From Sclerotiophoma versabilis (taxonomy: Eukaryota; Ascomycota; Dothideomycetes; Pleosporales; Didymellaceae): a DNA stretch of 64,000 nucleotides. Under the pieces are notes generated by a model. It saw only the letters and a list, made by a program, of their open reading frames with translations. It searched no databases and had not been told where the DNA came from. The stretch spans positions 186,001-250,000 of the forward strand of contig JAAROD010000076.1 in the NCBI GenBank assembly GCA_012274445.1, given 5' to 3'. The first letter of the stretch is position 1. Each line of letters starts with the position of its first letter. Both the position numbers and the translations under genes were made by a program. This document shows positions 11,501 to 22,961 of this stretch, one piece after another.

Positions 11501-12582
11501 TCATACCTCAGACTGCTGTGTAGAGCGTGTGAGGCTGACTGTGCTTTCTCCATCCGCTTGCCTGCCCGCAGCGATGTCGGACGGCAGCGCGACAACCCTA
11601 GTTGAGAACTTTGGTTTATCTTCGCTAAAGTGCCGCAACCCATCTGCATTGTCCTCGTTGCTCGGCACCTCTTCGACCGTAAGGCCACGAAGCCGTGATG
11701 TTAATGAGCGTGCTATATCGCCTACGTGCTGGATGAGAGGCCGCAATGTGGCTAGGTTGGCAGCGAAGACCGATACTCCGACTTCGACCGTGGACCAGAG
11801 CGATATGTCGACAGTGCCAGAGAGAAAGTCTGCGGAGTTGAAGTCCTTGATGTACGGCATACGTACGAGGGCTGCATAGCTGGCGATACATGCCATGCCC
11901 AGCAGCGGCGTAATGAGCACTTTCGTCTTTCGCTCCACATTCAGCGTCCACACTAGTACTCCCAGGAGGATACCGAAACCGATGTCTGTGGCTGCCGCGA
12001 TGGCGCCGTAGAGGTATGTCATACAGATGATGACGTCCATACTGATGCACTTCCCCTGTGCGCCCTGCAGTCTTGTCCAGAAGAATTCCACCGGTGCGCA
12101 TTGGAAGAGGGATAGGAAGAAGAAGACGATGCCAATAACAACGGCGGAAGTGGTGATGATCATGGTGACGATTCGGTGGAGCGCAATTGTGGATGTCAGG
12201 CGAAGAAAGAAGAAGCCTAACGAGAGCTTGGCGAATGTGATAGTCGAAGAGTAGGCGATGAAGCATAACCACCAGCAACGCATGGCGTGGACTGAGTCAG
12301 CGAGAGAGATATCCGTCGATCGTTGGCCGGTGCCGTAATGTATCCCCGTCAGGATGGTGATAGTGTACCACATGTGCGTGACCTTAGCTTTCATCAGTAA
12401 GAACCAGATGCTGGACTTGAAGGAGTGATTCTTACGAATGCAGCAAGTATGAAGCTGTCGTCCCAACCCCATCTCTTAATGATTCTGAGACGAACATAGC
12501 ACCTTAGAGCAGTCGTCACAATGCTCAACGCACCCAACGTCACAGTTGTCGCTTTCAATTTTTCTGGCAGTGGATTTTCCAT
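11501..12582 (-). CDS. Fungal rhodopsin-domain (SAT4-like) integral membrane protein
   Basis: Two exons on the minus strand, 12582-12436 and 12382-11501, encode 342 residues. The 53-nt intron starts GTAAG, has a TACTGAT branch-like site, and ends CTAAG in phase 0. About seven hydrophobic segments follow a short N-terminus, starting with a helix near residues 14-30 and the conserved-looking RRWGWDD-type segment (IIKRWGWDDSF). This layout matches the large ascomycete family of rhodopsin-domain proteins, whose members include a satratoxin-cluster protein. The family is mostly uncharacterised and no ligand can be inferred. The C-terminal about 70 residues are polar and probably cytosolic. No lysine typical of a retinal Schiff base was confirmed, so a light-driven function is not implied. 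Confidence 0.82.
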
Positions 12583-14402
12583 ACTCTTCAGATAGCGAAC
12601 AATGGGATTATAGTGAACGTTAGGTACGGGGGTCCGACTTCTTAACGTCTACCACCGTCACCCTAACCACAATACGATATACACGGGTTGCGACAACCAC
12701 ACACGTGTGATATCGCTAGTCTGGTGGCACGATTCCCTGATCCACGCGGTACAGCGCGAGCCTTCCCGCCGTTCCGCAGCTGTCAAGCTGTTGATCTTGG
12801 AAGCTCCGATGTCTCTGATTGGTCGGGCTTAGGCGGTAATGGTGAAGGGCCGAAGGTAGTGCCGCTGCTAATGCACTGATCCGCACGCGGATCATAGTGC
12901 CCAATAAACCCAAAATACAATGTTGCGAACATCTTTGGCGATGCAGTGGTCGCCCAGTCTGATCGTATGTTGCAATATCTTATTTAGGGTTGCGACTGCT
13001 CTTCGATGTTGTTAGGCCCGGAAAAAGCAAGCATAAGACTTTGCGTGGCTTCGCGGATTAGCGCTTTCATGAAGCTTGAGCACCTCGTGGCTTCGCATCT
13101 CTACACCAGGTCTCCCTAGTAGGCAAGTCTCGCGCAAGCCCTCTGCACTTGGCAGCACACATTGATGTTGCTGACCGTTCAGCTTGCCTCTGATACTGTT
13201 CAGCTTGTTACATAGACCCCTGCATTGGATAGTAGTCGTCGCGTTATTTCCCCCTTCCACGTATTTCGCAACCGTTAGTTTATCCCATACGGTCCTTTCA
13301 CAACCATATTCTTGAACGGTCTTCCCAACATCCGTCCTTCTCTGTCCTTGACGTAAGTCTTCTCTCTCGTTTGGCGAGGCCGTCGATCACATCCGCCTAC
13401 CCGCCACCACGGACCATCTCTCAATACGCCTTATTTAGACTAGCGGCTGTCTCTGAACATTGTTAGGTCGAGAGAAAGCAACTACGCCATCGCTCTAGAT
13501 CAGTCTGTCCACAACCCCCCTGCAAAGCACTGCAAAGCAGTTGCTTTTTTGTCGTAACTCTTCGTTGGCAATTTAGCACAAGACCCCTGCGTCGTTCATG
13601 TCCGTTGACAAAAAGTATCGCGCAAGCCAATCCATGGCTTATGACGACCTGCGCGGCCCGCATTCGAAGGATTTGAGTTCCTACAGGGTCCGTCGCTTGA
13701 CGTTTAAATTCGTAAACCTACTGGCATTCGTCCGAAAAAACCAATCTTGGGTCACGAAAGTTGCGGAAACAATCAGAAGAAAATAAAAATAATAATAATA
13801 ATAATGAAAAAGTACGTATGATCAGCGTTGAGCTTGGTCTTGCGTGGGCGCGTGTTGTTTAGGAAGATTTGTTTACGTCGTATGGTTGCGAAAGGCTTGT
13901 CGCGTCTTTGTCGACCTCGTGTTTCGGTACCTGAATGCACGATCTTCAGTAATTCATCTCCCAATGATGCGATCGCTTTGCACTTGGAGACTTGGGCTGC
14001 TGAGCGTAATAGTCAAACACCAGGCTAGGTGTGCTTACAGCGAACCTCGGTAGTTTAAATTCCAGCAGTTAGGCGGGCAATAATTAGCAGCAGGAAGAAA
14101 ATTGCCCTGGCTATTGACTCTTTTCAAGGTTTTTCCAATATAGTTTTACGCGCTAAGAGAACGTAAAGTATATGTACTATCAAATGCAGAGAATTACAGA
14201 GTAGGAGAGAGGCAGTACACAAGCGTGCTCTAAGGAAGAGCAACAAGAACAAATAGAGAATTCCTAACTAGTAAATAAATCCTGGCGACACAAAGTGAAT
14301 TTGAGACGACCAGTTGTGAACGCTGCGACCAAGATGCTAAAGATGGGTGCAGGCTTGAAAGCAGGTATTCAAGACGACACTGAGTTCACACCATCCCCCT
14401 CG
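12583..14402. other. 1.8-kb gene-free stretch with degraded repeats
   Basis: No convincing gene was seen. The stretch contains two diverged copies of a roughly 50-nt sequence (near 12990-13045 and 13430-13485) and an (AAT)n run near 13790. Short open frames lack any family signature. Confidence 0.5.
13788..13805. repeat. (AAT)n microsatellite
   Basis: This is a simple run of AAT units in an AT-rich non-coding stretch. Confidence 0.7.
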
Positions 14403-15696
14403 TCATTCCCGGGTACTGCTCACCATGCCGCCCTCTCGCTCCAACGCAAGCTTGTACGCTTCCACAAGCTGTCCACAAACGACCCAAATCCTTCTGCGAT
14501 TCGCAACGCCCATGCACACTCCCTCCATACCAAACCTCGGCGTCGAAATATCATCAAGCCACAAGAATAACCCTTTATAGTCGCATTCCTGGATGCAATT
14601 ATGCTCGGAGACAAGGTCACGGATCTCCCAGAACCACGGCTCAAGGTGGGTGCGGATCATGCTTCTCCAGAAGCGACTGTTGTCGGTCACAGTGTTGATG
14701 TAGTGGGAGGCTCGCATCAGGTTGAGAGAGTCATGGACGGTGAGGTTTTGGAGGATGATGTGTACGATATCGAAGGGTAGGATGGCAAGTAGATCGCGTC
14801 GAATCTTTGTACTTCGATCCGGTGGGGGTGGTGCGAGAAGTAAACCAATGGGTAGTCGCTGCCAAATCGTTTCGCTCAACTCGAGGCCCCCGTCCTCGGG
14901 ACTGCACACAACATACTGTCTACATCAGTAGAGAAGAGTATATGGGTGGATTTTGTAGACGTACCTCCTGACCTGGCGCACAGTCCCAGTATTGCTGTGC
15001 CTTCACCTCGCCATATTCTAGCATCAAACTGCTCCCGTTTCCTTCGCCGAATGGATACATAACGTCATACAAGGCATCTTTGTTGATCTCGGCCGCGTCG
15101 TTGTAGCCCAGACGTTTTGCAAGTACCCTGTAACACGCCTCATGAAATGGAAAGGTAGGCTCCTCGATGTCGCCCGCACCGCACTGGTAACATTCGTAAA
15201 GATCTGGGTGTGGGTCGTTCGGATCATTTCCTGGATCGCGAACCTGGAATGAACCATAGTCGTCGTACGAACCGCGTCCGGATATGAACGCTGCCTTGGT
15301 GTAGGGGTTGTAGCCGATTGTCCTGCATTGGTGGATCCATTTGACGGACCCCACAGTTAGGAGTAAAGGGGAGTATGAATTCTTCTCGTAACATAAGTCT
15401 ATCGACCCGTCAGGGATTTGAGTATAGTGTATATTATAGTTGGCAGGGACATCGGGATCGAGGTTTGCAGCGTTGATGAGATTGTCCTTGTTAATCTTGC
15501 TCTCGTCGTCTCTCTCCTTTTCTTCTTCGTCATCTAGCGTTTCGTCTTCGGTATCGTGCCCTATATCTCCGCGCTTTCTTTTAGAAACCAGCTTTGTTCT
15601 CTGCCGGAGTGCTCTGGTTGTGTTATCACCCACTTTCACAGTGTGGATGTTCAAAGGCCCGCAGCAAAGAGCACAATAACAATCCCAGGAACCCAT
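14403..15696 (-). CDS. F-box domain protein
   Basis: Two exons on the minus strand, 15696-14965 and 14915-14403, encode 414 residues. The 49-nt intron runs from GTACGT to GACAG in phase 0 and contains CTACTGATG. The N-terminus carries a cysteine-rich motif (CYCALCCGPL) common at the start of a family of ascomycete F-box proteins. An acidic low-complexity segment covers about residues 45-70. An F-box-like helix block lies at about residues 288-330 (LPFDIVHIILQNL, then SLNLMRASHYI). By family knowledge F-box proteins bind Skp1 and present substrates to SCF ubiquitin ligases. No leucine-rich repeat, WD40 or other named substrate module was seen, so the target is unknown. Confidence 0.82.
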
Positions 15697-16373
15697 TGCA
15701 CGTAAACAGTGTAGACAAGAATATGGTGTGGAAATTGAGGGAAGGGAAAACCACGAGCAAGCAAGATAATGAAAAGTAACATGAGATGTTCAGGCTGATG
15801 TCTTTCTCAGGTCAGGCAAGCAGCATATGCGTCCGTGCGGCGCCGCCATACCGCTTCGGTGTGGGTGCCTGTTTGGCAGGCAGGCTTCAACGAAGCCAAG
15901 AATGTCTTAAAGAGGATGTTGTTCCACTGGTGGTTTTCTGTGCACATTAGCTAAAGCCATACATTTCTTGTTCAAGATGCAATCGGCGAGATTCTCTGGA
16001 GGTGAACCTCAAGTCCATAACAAAAACGATAAGTATGTTGAGATGCTTTTGTACCCAGTCACTGCTGGGCTTTCTACCAAATTCTTTCCGCGCACTTTTG
16101 TTGAAAGACAATCCATTAAACTCCGAAGGTATGTCGCTTTGGGCTTGATGGTTGTTGAATAGAGTCGCAGACGAAATGATCAAGACATGGTGCATGTTGA
16201 GAAGCACGTACGGCAAGGTCGATGTGAAGTATGTGTGTGTTCGGTACGCTCATGGCGCAACGTATATGCAGTGCTTGAGATTCGCCTACTGTTGAGGTAA
16301 GCTGCGGCTCCAGAAGACGCTCCAAGACAACATGCCACAGAAGAAGAAAACAGTAAGCCCATATCAACGTAAC
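15697..16373. other. Intergenic, no gene seen
   Basis: This is the upstream region of the F-box gene and the downstream region of the oxysterol-binding protein gene. The frames seen here lack coding character. Confidence 0.4.
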
Positions 16374-18529
16374 CTACGAATGCGCATCGTGGAACTCGTC
16401 CTCCTCCTGCGTCTCGCTGTCCTTTCGCCGTAGCTGGTCGGCTCGCGATGGCTCTGGCGCTGGGTTCGAGTGCAAGAGTTTGCTTGGCGGGTTCGTCTCA
16501 GTGGTTTGACTCTGCGGAGGTTGACTTTGCGCAGGTGGCGGGGCGTAAGCTGAGTTGGCCTGGTAAGGACTGAAGCTGATTGGTTCATGGCCGTTGTTCG
16601 ACTTGGCATGTGATGTGGGTTGGTTAAGATCTACGCTAGCAAGCTGCTGCTGTACCTGCTGCACCGGTGGCTCCTGCTCAGCGTGCTGTTGCTGATATTG
16701 CTGGACCGGGGGCTGCTGTTGGGCTCCCTGCTGTGCAAGTACTGTTTGCCGTCCTGGCTGTTCCAGTGGCGCGCCGTTTGCGAATTGTGCGGGTGCTTGT
16801 TGAGCTACGGGCTGCTCCTGAGACGGGACTTGCGAAAGGCTGTTGTTTCGCTCAGGAATGCTGAACTGCTTGTCCGGTTTCTGGCCAGGGAGTATGGCAT
16901 GGATTTGCAGAATCTGCTTCACTTGCTCTTCTGGAGTTTGCGCGTCACTGTATCTGTCAGTCTGGTCTCGTAAATAGGGGGAAGGGAAAGCTGACATCTT
17001 CGCATTGATAATCCAGTCGAGGTCTTCTTCGCCCTCTTCGGGACCACCAGGCCCGCCCCTGGTCGGTCGGAACAGCTGAGGGTGCCAATCGACGTTCTCG
17101 TTTGCCCTCGCTGCTGCTTCCTCTCTCTGTCTGTCTTCAATCTTGGCCTTCGCTGCTGTGGCTGTCTCCTGATCTTTGCGCTTGACGGCTTCTGTGACAT
17201 CATGCCAAAGTCTCTGCGACTCTCGCTCGTCCTGCTCTTGCAAAGGTCGTGCCTTTGGTGGTGTGTGCCGTGTCTTGGATGCGTCGAAGAAAAGCTCTTT
17301 CTTGCCAGTCTGTGCGATGTCAGTTCATCTTCCTTGCCTCCGCCCGTTTCCAGGGTACCGCTTACCGTCAGATCTTTGATGTACATATCCTCGTTCCACG
17401 AGCCCGACAGCTCAAACAGGTTCTTGCCATTCTTGTCTTTGATGTATCCACCAATAGCATTGTAGGCGCCGCTGAAATAGCCCTTGGTCTTGAACTCGAC
17501 ATCAGCCACCATACCCGTTTCGGGACATTTTACATAGGCGTGGTCGCCGAGCTCGTACTTCATAGTGCCGAACAATATTCCGCGCACGTAGATATTTGGC
17601 TGTGTGATGAAGCTGCAGGTGGTTAGCCATTGCCGTCTGTGTGTTTCCGTGTTCTACCCACAATCTCTCGCCGGTGTTCAAGAAGCGTAGGACAGCGATG
17701 CCCTCCATCATGCTCGCGGCGGAGTTGCCGAGGAACTTGCTCCTCGGCTTCAGTGTGCCGTCGATCCGGATGTGGTGGTCGGGGGCCATGAAGAAGTAGC
17801 TGGACTTTGGGGGGTGGTGCGACGTCTGCTCGGAAATGTAGTAGCCCTTGGTGCCATCTGGGTAGTCCCAGTAGCCAGTGAAGATCTCACCCAGGATGGG
17901 GTTCAACGGCTTCTTCACGCCTCTGCCTAGCTATCAGTCACTGTCTCTCGCCCATTCAGGTATACGGGGCGCATACGGGGGTTTGATGTGCCATCCGCTG
18001 AGGTAGAACTTGGTCACTGCGACGAAGCGCTGTACGGGGTCGTCGATCTTGGTCAGAGGCAGGAGCGTCTCGGGGTGGGCCATGAAGCTGTTCGGACTGT
18101 CAGCGCTCGTGTGGCGGCGGGTAGCGCGGAAGAGGGCGTCTCACTTTGTGATGCGCTCCAGCATCGATCGCGGCTCGAGGATGAAGGTTGGCAGCGTGAC
18201 TCGGCTCAGGTCGGCTCCTGGGCGCAGTTGGGATATGATGTGCGAGAGCACTGCAATGCAAGACTGTGTCAGCCAGCGCTTTCCGGGTGCCGATTTGACG
18301 TACTGCTGCCCTGCTCTGCGTCGACGACCGTCTCGTCCTCCTTTGTGACCTCATCGCCGCGGGATTCGTCTACGGAAGAGCGGGCGCTGCCTGTATGGTT
18401 GCAACAAGTGCAGTGTTAGCCTTCACTCGTCCCCGCAAACAGAGCCTGGAGATGCGTGCAGGCTGTCCAAGGCGGTGACGCACCTGTCAGCGAGTTCTTG
18501 CGCCGGTGGACTCCAGGCAAGTGCGGCAT
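16374..18529 (-). CDS. Oxysterol-binding-protein family lipid-transfer protein
   Basis: Seven exons on the minus strand encode about 597 residues: 18529-18484, 18390-18304, 18250-18145, 18087-17977, 17922-17662, 17612-17366 and 17309-16374. Six introns of 49-93 nt all join in frame. The OSBP signature EQTSHHPP is at residues 148-155. The lipid-binding lid region precedes it (SRVTLPTFILEPRSMLERI), as does the KKPLNPILGE block. There is no PH domain or ankyrin repeat, so this is a short Osh-type protein; similarity in style to Osh6/Osh7 is tentative. Such proteins move sterols or phosphatidylserine in exchange for PI4P at membrane contacts. After about residue 410 there is a long Gln/Pro-rich tail. 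A 42-nt in-frame segment near 16970 (GTCAGC...GACAG) could be a further intron. Confidence 0.88.
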
Positions 18530-19224
18530 GGCGGGGGCTGGTAGCAGAAGAGTAGGAGAGTAGGAGAGTAGAGGCAGGGGAGCGTTCTGCACGAGATATC
18601 AAATGTGAAGCAGGCCGAGCAGCCGGCAGTGGGTACAGACAAGCCTTGTCCTTGCGGCAGTGACGCGGAAGTGAGCTGCGCGCCTCTGATGACGATGGCG
18701 GCTCTTAGACAAAATTTAGTGAGACCCCGCAGTGGGCGTTTGCAACAACAGCGCAGGCAAGCAAGGTCAGGGCGACATGGACAACGGCTCAGAGCAGCGT
18801 GGAGCAGGTTCTGGGGGGATGCATCTGTTCGGCACCCATGGCCTGTGGACCGTCGACTCGACCGTCAGCTGTTGATCAACACTCGTGACGGGGCGGTGCA
18901 CGTGGATACGTCAGGGTTCTTGTTATCGACATGGCATGCCCCCGCCCTGTGCCGGGGGTGCAGACTCAACACGCAATACGCAATTCGTCGGCTGCCCAAC
19001 GACAAGGCTCCAAATAGGCACGCTGCTGCCCCGACAAAGCTGCTGCTTCTTCAAAGTCTGCTTTGCTGTGGGGGTTTCTGTAGACAGTGCTGAAGCATTG
19101 AAATATACAATATTGGTAGAGGAACATGAATGTCATACATCTGCGTGCTGACAAGGCTGGCAAGGCTGACTGATGACGGGACTTGGTCGTGATATACTGC
19201 ACGCTGTCTCTATCGGCGTCTGGT
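18530..19224. other. Intergenic, GC-rich
   Basis: This stretch separates the OSBP gene from the 3' end of the nicotinamidase gene; both are on the minus strand. A GAGTAGGA-type short repeat lies just upstream of the OSBP start. A 162-codon plus-strand frame here lacks any motif and was not called. Confidence 0.4.
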
Positions 19225-19954
19225 CTATGCAAGCTCACGCACCCGCTGTATTTGCCTGTCATCCTTGCCAATCACCCTGACGCCAGCCTCCTCGTACCCT
19301 CTGTAGACCTCATCCAGCGATGAGGGATCGACTGCCCTAGTGGCCTCGCCAATGACCCACGTCTGAAAGCCGTTCTTCTTTGCGTCGAGTGCTGTGAACC
19401 TCACGCAGTAGTCGGCCGCCAGACCGGTGACAAAGACATCCGTGATACCCGCCTTCTTCAGCGTGGCTGCGAGGTCACTCTGCGAGCATGGACTGGGGAA
19501 GGGGTCGGCGAAGGCAGAGTACATCTCCACCCGCCTGTCCTGGCCCTTCTCGACAATGCGGTCGACCTTGGTGACATGGAGCTCTGGCAGCAGCTCTGCG
19601 CCCTTGGTGCCCTGCACGCAGTGGTCGGGCCACAGCTGCGTCTCGAGCGTCTCAGCCGGGTTCCGCGGGTTGGTGATGGTAGCCTTGGAGACGAACGGCT
19701 TGTTGTTGGGCGCAGCGTGATTCGAGGCGAACGAGACGTGGTCTGGCGGGTGGAAGTCTTTGGTCGCGACTCGCAGGGCGAAGGGGAGCGACAGCAGCTC
19801 GTTGATGGCCGGCACGATGTCGCGCCCACCTGCCACGGCCAGGGCGCCGTTCTGCCAATCAGCACTGCACACCAGCGCGCAACCATGACAGACTCACGGG
19901 AGGGCAGAAGTCTTCTTGCACGTCTACGATGACGAGGGCCGGCTTGAAGGACAT
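19225..19954 (-). CDS. PNC1: Nicotinamidase (isochorismatase-like hydrolase)
   Basis: Two exons on the minus strand, 19954-19898 and 19851-19225, encode 227 residues. The 46-nt intron (GTGAGT...GGCAG) is in phase 0. The catalytic triad expected from yeast Pnc1 is present: D11 (VIVDVQEDF), K121 (VEKGQD) and C168 (AADYCVRF). Metal ligands D51 and H53 (TKDFHPPDH) and H96 (WPDHCVQG) also fit, and the length equals the family norm. The enzyme hydrolyses nicotinamide to nicotinate and ammonia in NAD+ salvage and lowers the sirtuin inhibitor nicotinamide. It is soluble, and cytosolic, nuclear or peroxisomal placement is possible. It diverges from COX4 across about 350 bp, so the two share a promoter region. 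Confidence 0.93.
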
Positions 19955-20305
19955 GTTGCAGTGTGTGCTGACGAGGGGAGTCGCGCGGCCGGGGTGCTGT
20001 CTATGACGGCGGCATCGGGCAGCGAGTGCGCAGGGGCAGCAGACAATGGGGAGCAAGCATCAAAGGACGGCCAGCCCGCCTAGACATGGCTGGTGAAGGC
20101 GGCGGCGCGCGTCCCAGGCCCGGCGAGCGAGGCAGCGCCCGCCAGTCGCGGCAGGGCTGGCGGCTGATGAGTAAGACGGCCGTGCCAAGGCTCGAAGCTC
20201 GCTCGTTCGATCATGCAGCACGTCCAATTCACTCGCACCCCCAGCTCGCCCGCCCAGCCCTCGCCCACGCCCACCTCTCCACTCCCCCCCCCAATTGCTC
20301 GCGCC
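19955..20305. promoter_or_regulatory. Bidirectional promoter region, PNC1/COX4
   Basis: The two ATGs face away from each other across 351 bp. The COX4-proximal half is strongly C-rich on the plus strand and includes a CCAAT at 20291-20295 just before the start. Specific factor sites were not assigned. Confidence 0.55.
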
Positions 20306-21223
20306 ATGTTCCTCCAGCGCTCTGCCATTGCCGCCGCCCGGCGCGCGGCCCCCGCCGCCGTCGCCCGCCGCACCTTCACCACCACCTTTGTGCGCCGTAA
20401 GGGACCCCCCCGGAGCTCTCGTACGACGCACCATTGACTCGATTGCAGGCGACGCGAAGCCCGACGCCACCCACGAGAAGGAGGCCGGCCACTCGGCCAA
20501 CGCCCCCAGCGTCCTCGCGGGCTACAAGAAGCTCGACCGTATGTGACGCGCCCGCCAGCTTTTTGCACCCGAGCCCCGACGACATCCCATCGCGGACGTG
20601 CGTGTACACGGCCAACTGCTGATGCGCATGCAGAGATCAAGTCCATGGACGACCTCATCCCCGAGGGTGCTAAGCCCGGTACCGTTCCCACCGACGCCGA
20701 GCAGTCGACCGGTCTCGAGCGTCTCGAGATCCTCGGAAAGATGCAGGGCGTTGACATCTTCGACATGAGGCCCCTCGACGCCAGCCGTCTCGGTATGTCG
20801 CAATCCATCTCTGTCGCACCGTGCGGCTGCTGACCAGCGCAGGCACTCCGGAGGACCCCATCGTCGTCAACTCTGCCGGTAACGAGCAGTACGTCGGTTG
20901 CACTGGCTACCCCGCCGACTCGCACAACGTTCTGTGGATCACTGTATGACGACCGGACCCCAGTGCTATGCTCGACTACTGACACGCCGCAGCTCACCCG
21001 CGACGAGCCCCAGTCCCGCTGCATGGAGTGCGGATCCACGTACAAGATGCACTACGTAGGCCCGGCGGAGGACCCCCACTCCCACGACCACGGCCACGAC
21101 CACCACGGTGCGTCTGCTCACTCACAACCCAATCAACAGATGGCTAACGAGCAAGCAGAGAACCCCTACCCCAGGCCGAAGAACATGGCCGACTTCCTCA
21201 AGCCCGAGTACATGCACATCTAA
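20306..21223 (+). CDS. COX4: Cytochrome c oxidase subunit IV (fungal Cox4, Cox5b family)
   Basis: Six exons encode 206 residues: 20306-20396, 20449-20538, 20634-20792, 20843-20943, 20993-21107 and 21159-21223. Five introns of 49-95 nt all keep the frame. The first about 30 residues are Arg/Ala-rich with no acidic residue, a clear mitochondrial presequence. The zinc site of the subunit is visible as C133, H141, C157 and C160 (VGCTGY, DSHNVLW, RCMECG). The mature core (KSMDDLIPEGAKPGT onward) matches the family. The protein is a nuclear-encoded subunit of respiratory complex IV on the matrix side of the inner membrane. An unusual His/Asp-rich stretch (SHDHGHDHH) follows the zinc site just before the last intron. 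Confidence 0.95.
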
Positions 21224-21527
21224 GCTTGAGAAGATATCCCGATAGAGTTGGTCTTGTATCTATACGGTCCATGTAGCATAGTTGGTGTGGGAAGGAGCTC
21301 GAGATGTAGACGCCAAAGTTCTCTTATGTCTGACCGTTTGCTGAAATGACTGTTGCTGAAATGATGAAATTGACCATCTTCAAGAGTTGCATCACTACCA
21401 ATGCCATCCCAAGCATACACGACATGATCACTTACACCAGTTGGCTACAAGCAGCGAGTCCACTTCCGTCATGTCATTTTATATTCATTCTGCTTCATTT
21501 CCAAGACTACTAGCTCTCCACCACCAC

Positions 21528-21562
<35 letters not shown>

Positions 21563-21613
21563 CTCCCCTCAATCTACCAACTTTTCTAATTCCCCATGTT
21601 TTCCTCCACCGCC
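21224..21613. other. Convergent intergenic with trinucleotide repeat
   Basis: This stretch lies between the 3' ends of COX4 and the Cgi121 gene. It holds a CAC/CAT repeat at 21518-21563 and no gene. Confidence 0.5.
21518..21563. repeat. (CAC)n(CAT)n microsatellite
   Basis: Four or so CAC units are followed by about eleven CAT units. Read through, they give poly-His or poly-Met frames that are artefacts. The run sits 50 nt downstream of the Cgi121 stop codon. Confidence 0.85.
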
Positions 21614-22961
21614 TCACTCCCCCTTGAGCGCAATCGTGCCCAAAATCACACTCTCTATATCCTTCCTGTCGTCTTTCTTCTCCCCATCCACAGCACCACC
21701 CCCTTTCTTCCCATTCCCCTTCCCCTTTGCGCACGCAATCTTGTACGTCTTCTTAATCCTGTGCACCTCAGCAAACGCACCGAGCTCGTCCCCCTCAGCG
21801 CCCAGTTCAACCGCCTCGCCTTCCACCACGGCGCCTAAATGGGCAGCCACGCTCTGCTGGGTGACGCTCTCGTCGACCGTCCCGTCGGCGCGGATCGGCA
21901 GCTTGACAGCGATCAGGCTGGTAGTCGAGGGGGTGAGGCCGAAGGTCTTGTACGACTCGCCGATGTTGTTGTTGGGCGAGAGGCGGAAGACGAGTTCTGA
22001 GTGCGGGGTGCGTGTCTTGTGAGAGGCGTGGAGGAAGGCGTGTAGAGCGAGGAAGGTGGCGGTTAGGAGGTGGGAGGGGCTGAGGATCTGGAGGGGAGTG
22101 TCAGTTTGGGGGGTGGGCTTGGTGGGTGGACATGTGGAAGGGATGAGAGCTATGTGTTGATGTGTGTACACGGGGCAGTGAAGGGAACGCCGGAGCTGCA
22201 CGTTTGGAGGGCGTGGTTTAAATGGGTACGTGAGGAGTGGGGCAGAAAGCGAGTGAAGTTGTGCATGCCATGCAATTCAGATGTAGAGTAGAAAAAAGGA
22301 ACGCGAGCGACGATTGTCATGCTCCAGGACTTTAAAATGTCGCAGTTGCAAACGTGAAGCAAGAAGATCGACAGGCCAATCGTTGTGAGAATGACGGTCC
22401 TCGGATTTGGTAGTCCAGGTAGTGCTGTGATGGTCTGTGCCAAGGAAATCGACATCTGAGCAAGGAACTTGTACGCAATAAACCCAGACGAGAAAGTCCA
22501 GACCAACAGCGGGTGAGCGACGTGCGGTGAGAGGCAGTTGACGTGACCGAGTGTAGATCCGAAACAGGCTGTGGCGTTCAACGTGGAGCTGGACGTTGAT
22601 TGAAGGCTCGTGCCAGGGAAATAGAGTTTAGAGTTTGACAAGCAAGACTGGGGAAGGTGGACACAGCAGTACCGGGGTTCGTGATGTGTAAAGATTAAAG
22701 TTTAAGCATCAAGACAGCAAGCGGAAAGGCCGTGCGATGAGACGTGCGTTGGTGAGAACTCGAAGACATGTAAAGATTGGGGCGGAAAGAGACGGATGGC
22801 AGACTCACCATGGCAGCATCAAGAAAGGCATAGTCAAAGTCCGGATTCGCCGCCAACAGTTGGCTCCTCAGAAATTCGGCGTTGTTGACGTTGCTGAATA
22901 GAGCGACCTGGACAGGGTAGGCGTCGTAGTGCGGGAGCGTGAAAGTGCGTACCGCAGCCAT
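21614..22961 (-). CDS. CGI121: KEOPS complex subunit Cgi121 (TPRKB/CGI-121 family)
   Basis: Two exons on the minus strand, 22961-22809 and 22087-21614, encode 208 residues. They are joined in phase 0 by an unusually long 721-nt intron (GTGAGT...TCCAG). The N-terminal block (VQVALFSNVNNAEFLR) and the core LSPSHLLTATFLALHAF followed by ELVFRLSPNNNIGESYKTFG match Cgi121, and the C-terminus ends in the family's ALKG-like motif. Cgi121 binds the kinase Bud32 and tRNA in the KEOPS complex, which makes t6A37 on ANN-decoding tRNAs and affects telomeres in yeast. A Gly/Lys-rich insertion near residue 180 is not part of the core. The gene diverges from the Zn2Cys6 gene across 789 bp. Confidence 0.88.

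Noticed and set aside
22150..22641. 163-codon frame inside the Cgi121 intron
   Set aside because: It starts with TTG, has no family similarity and has mixed low-quality hydrophobic content. It is mentioned only as a property of the intron.
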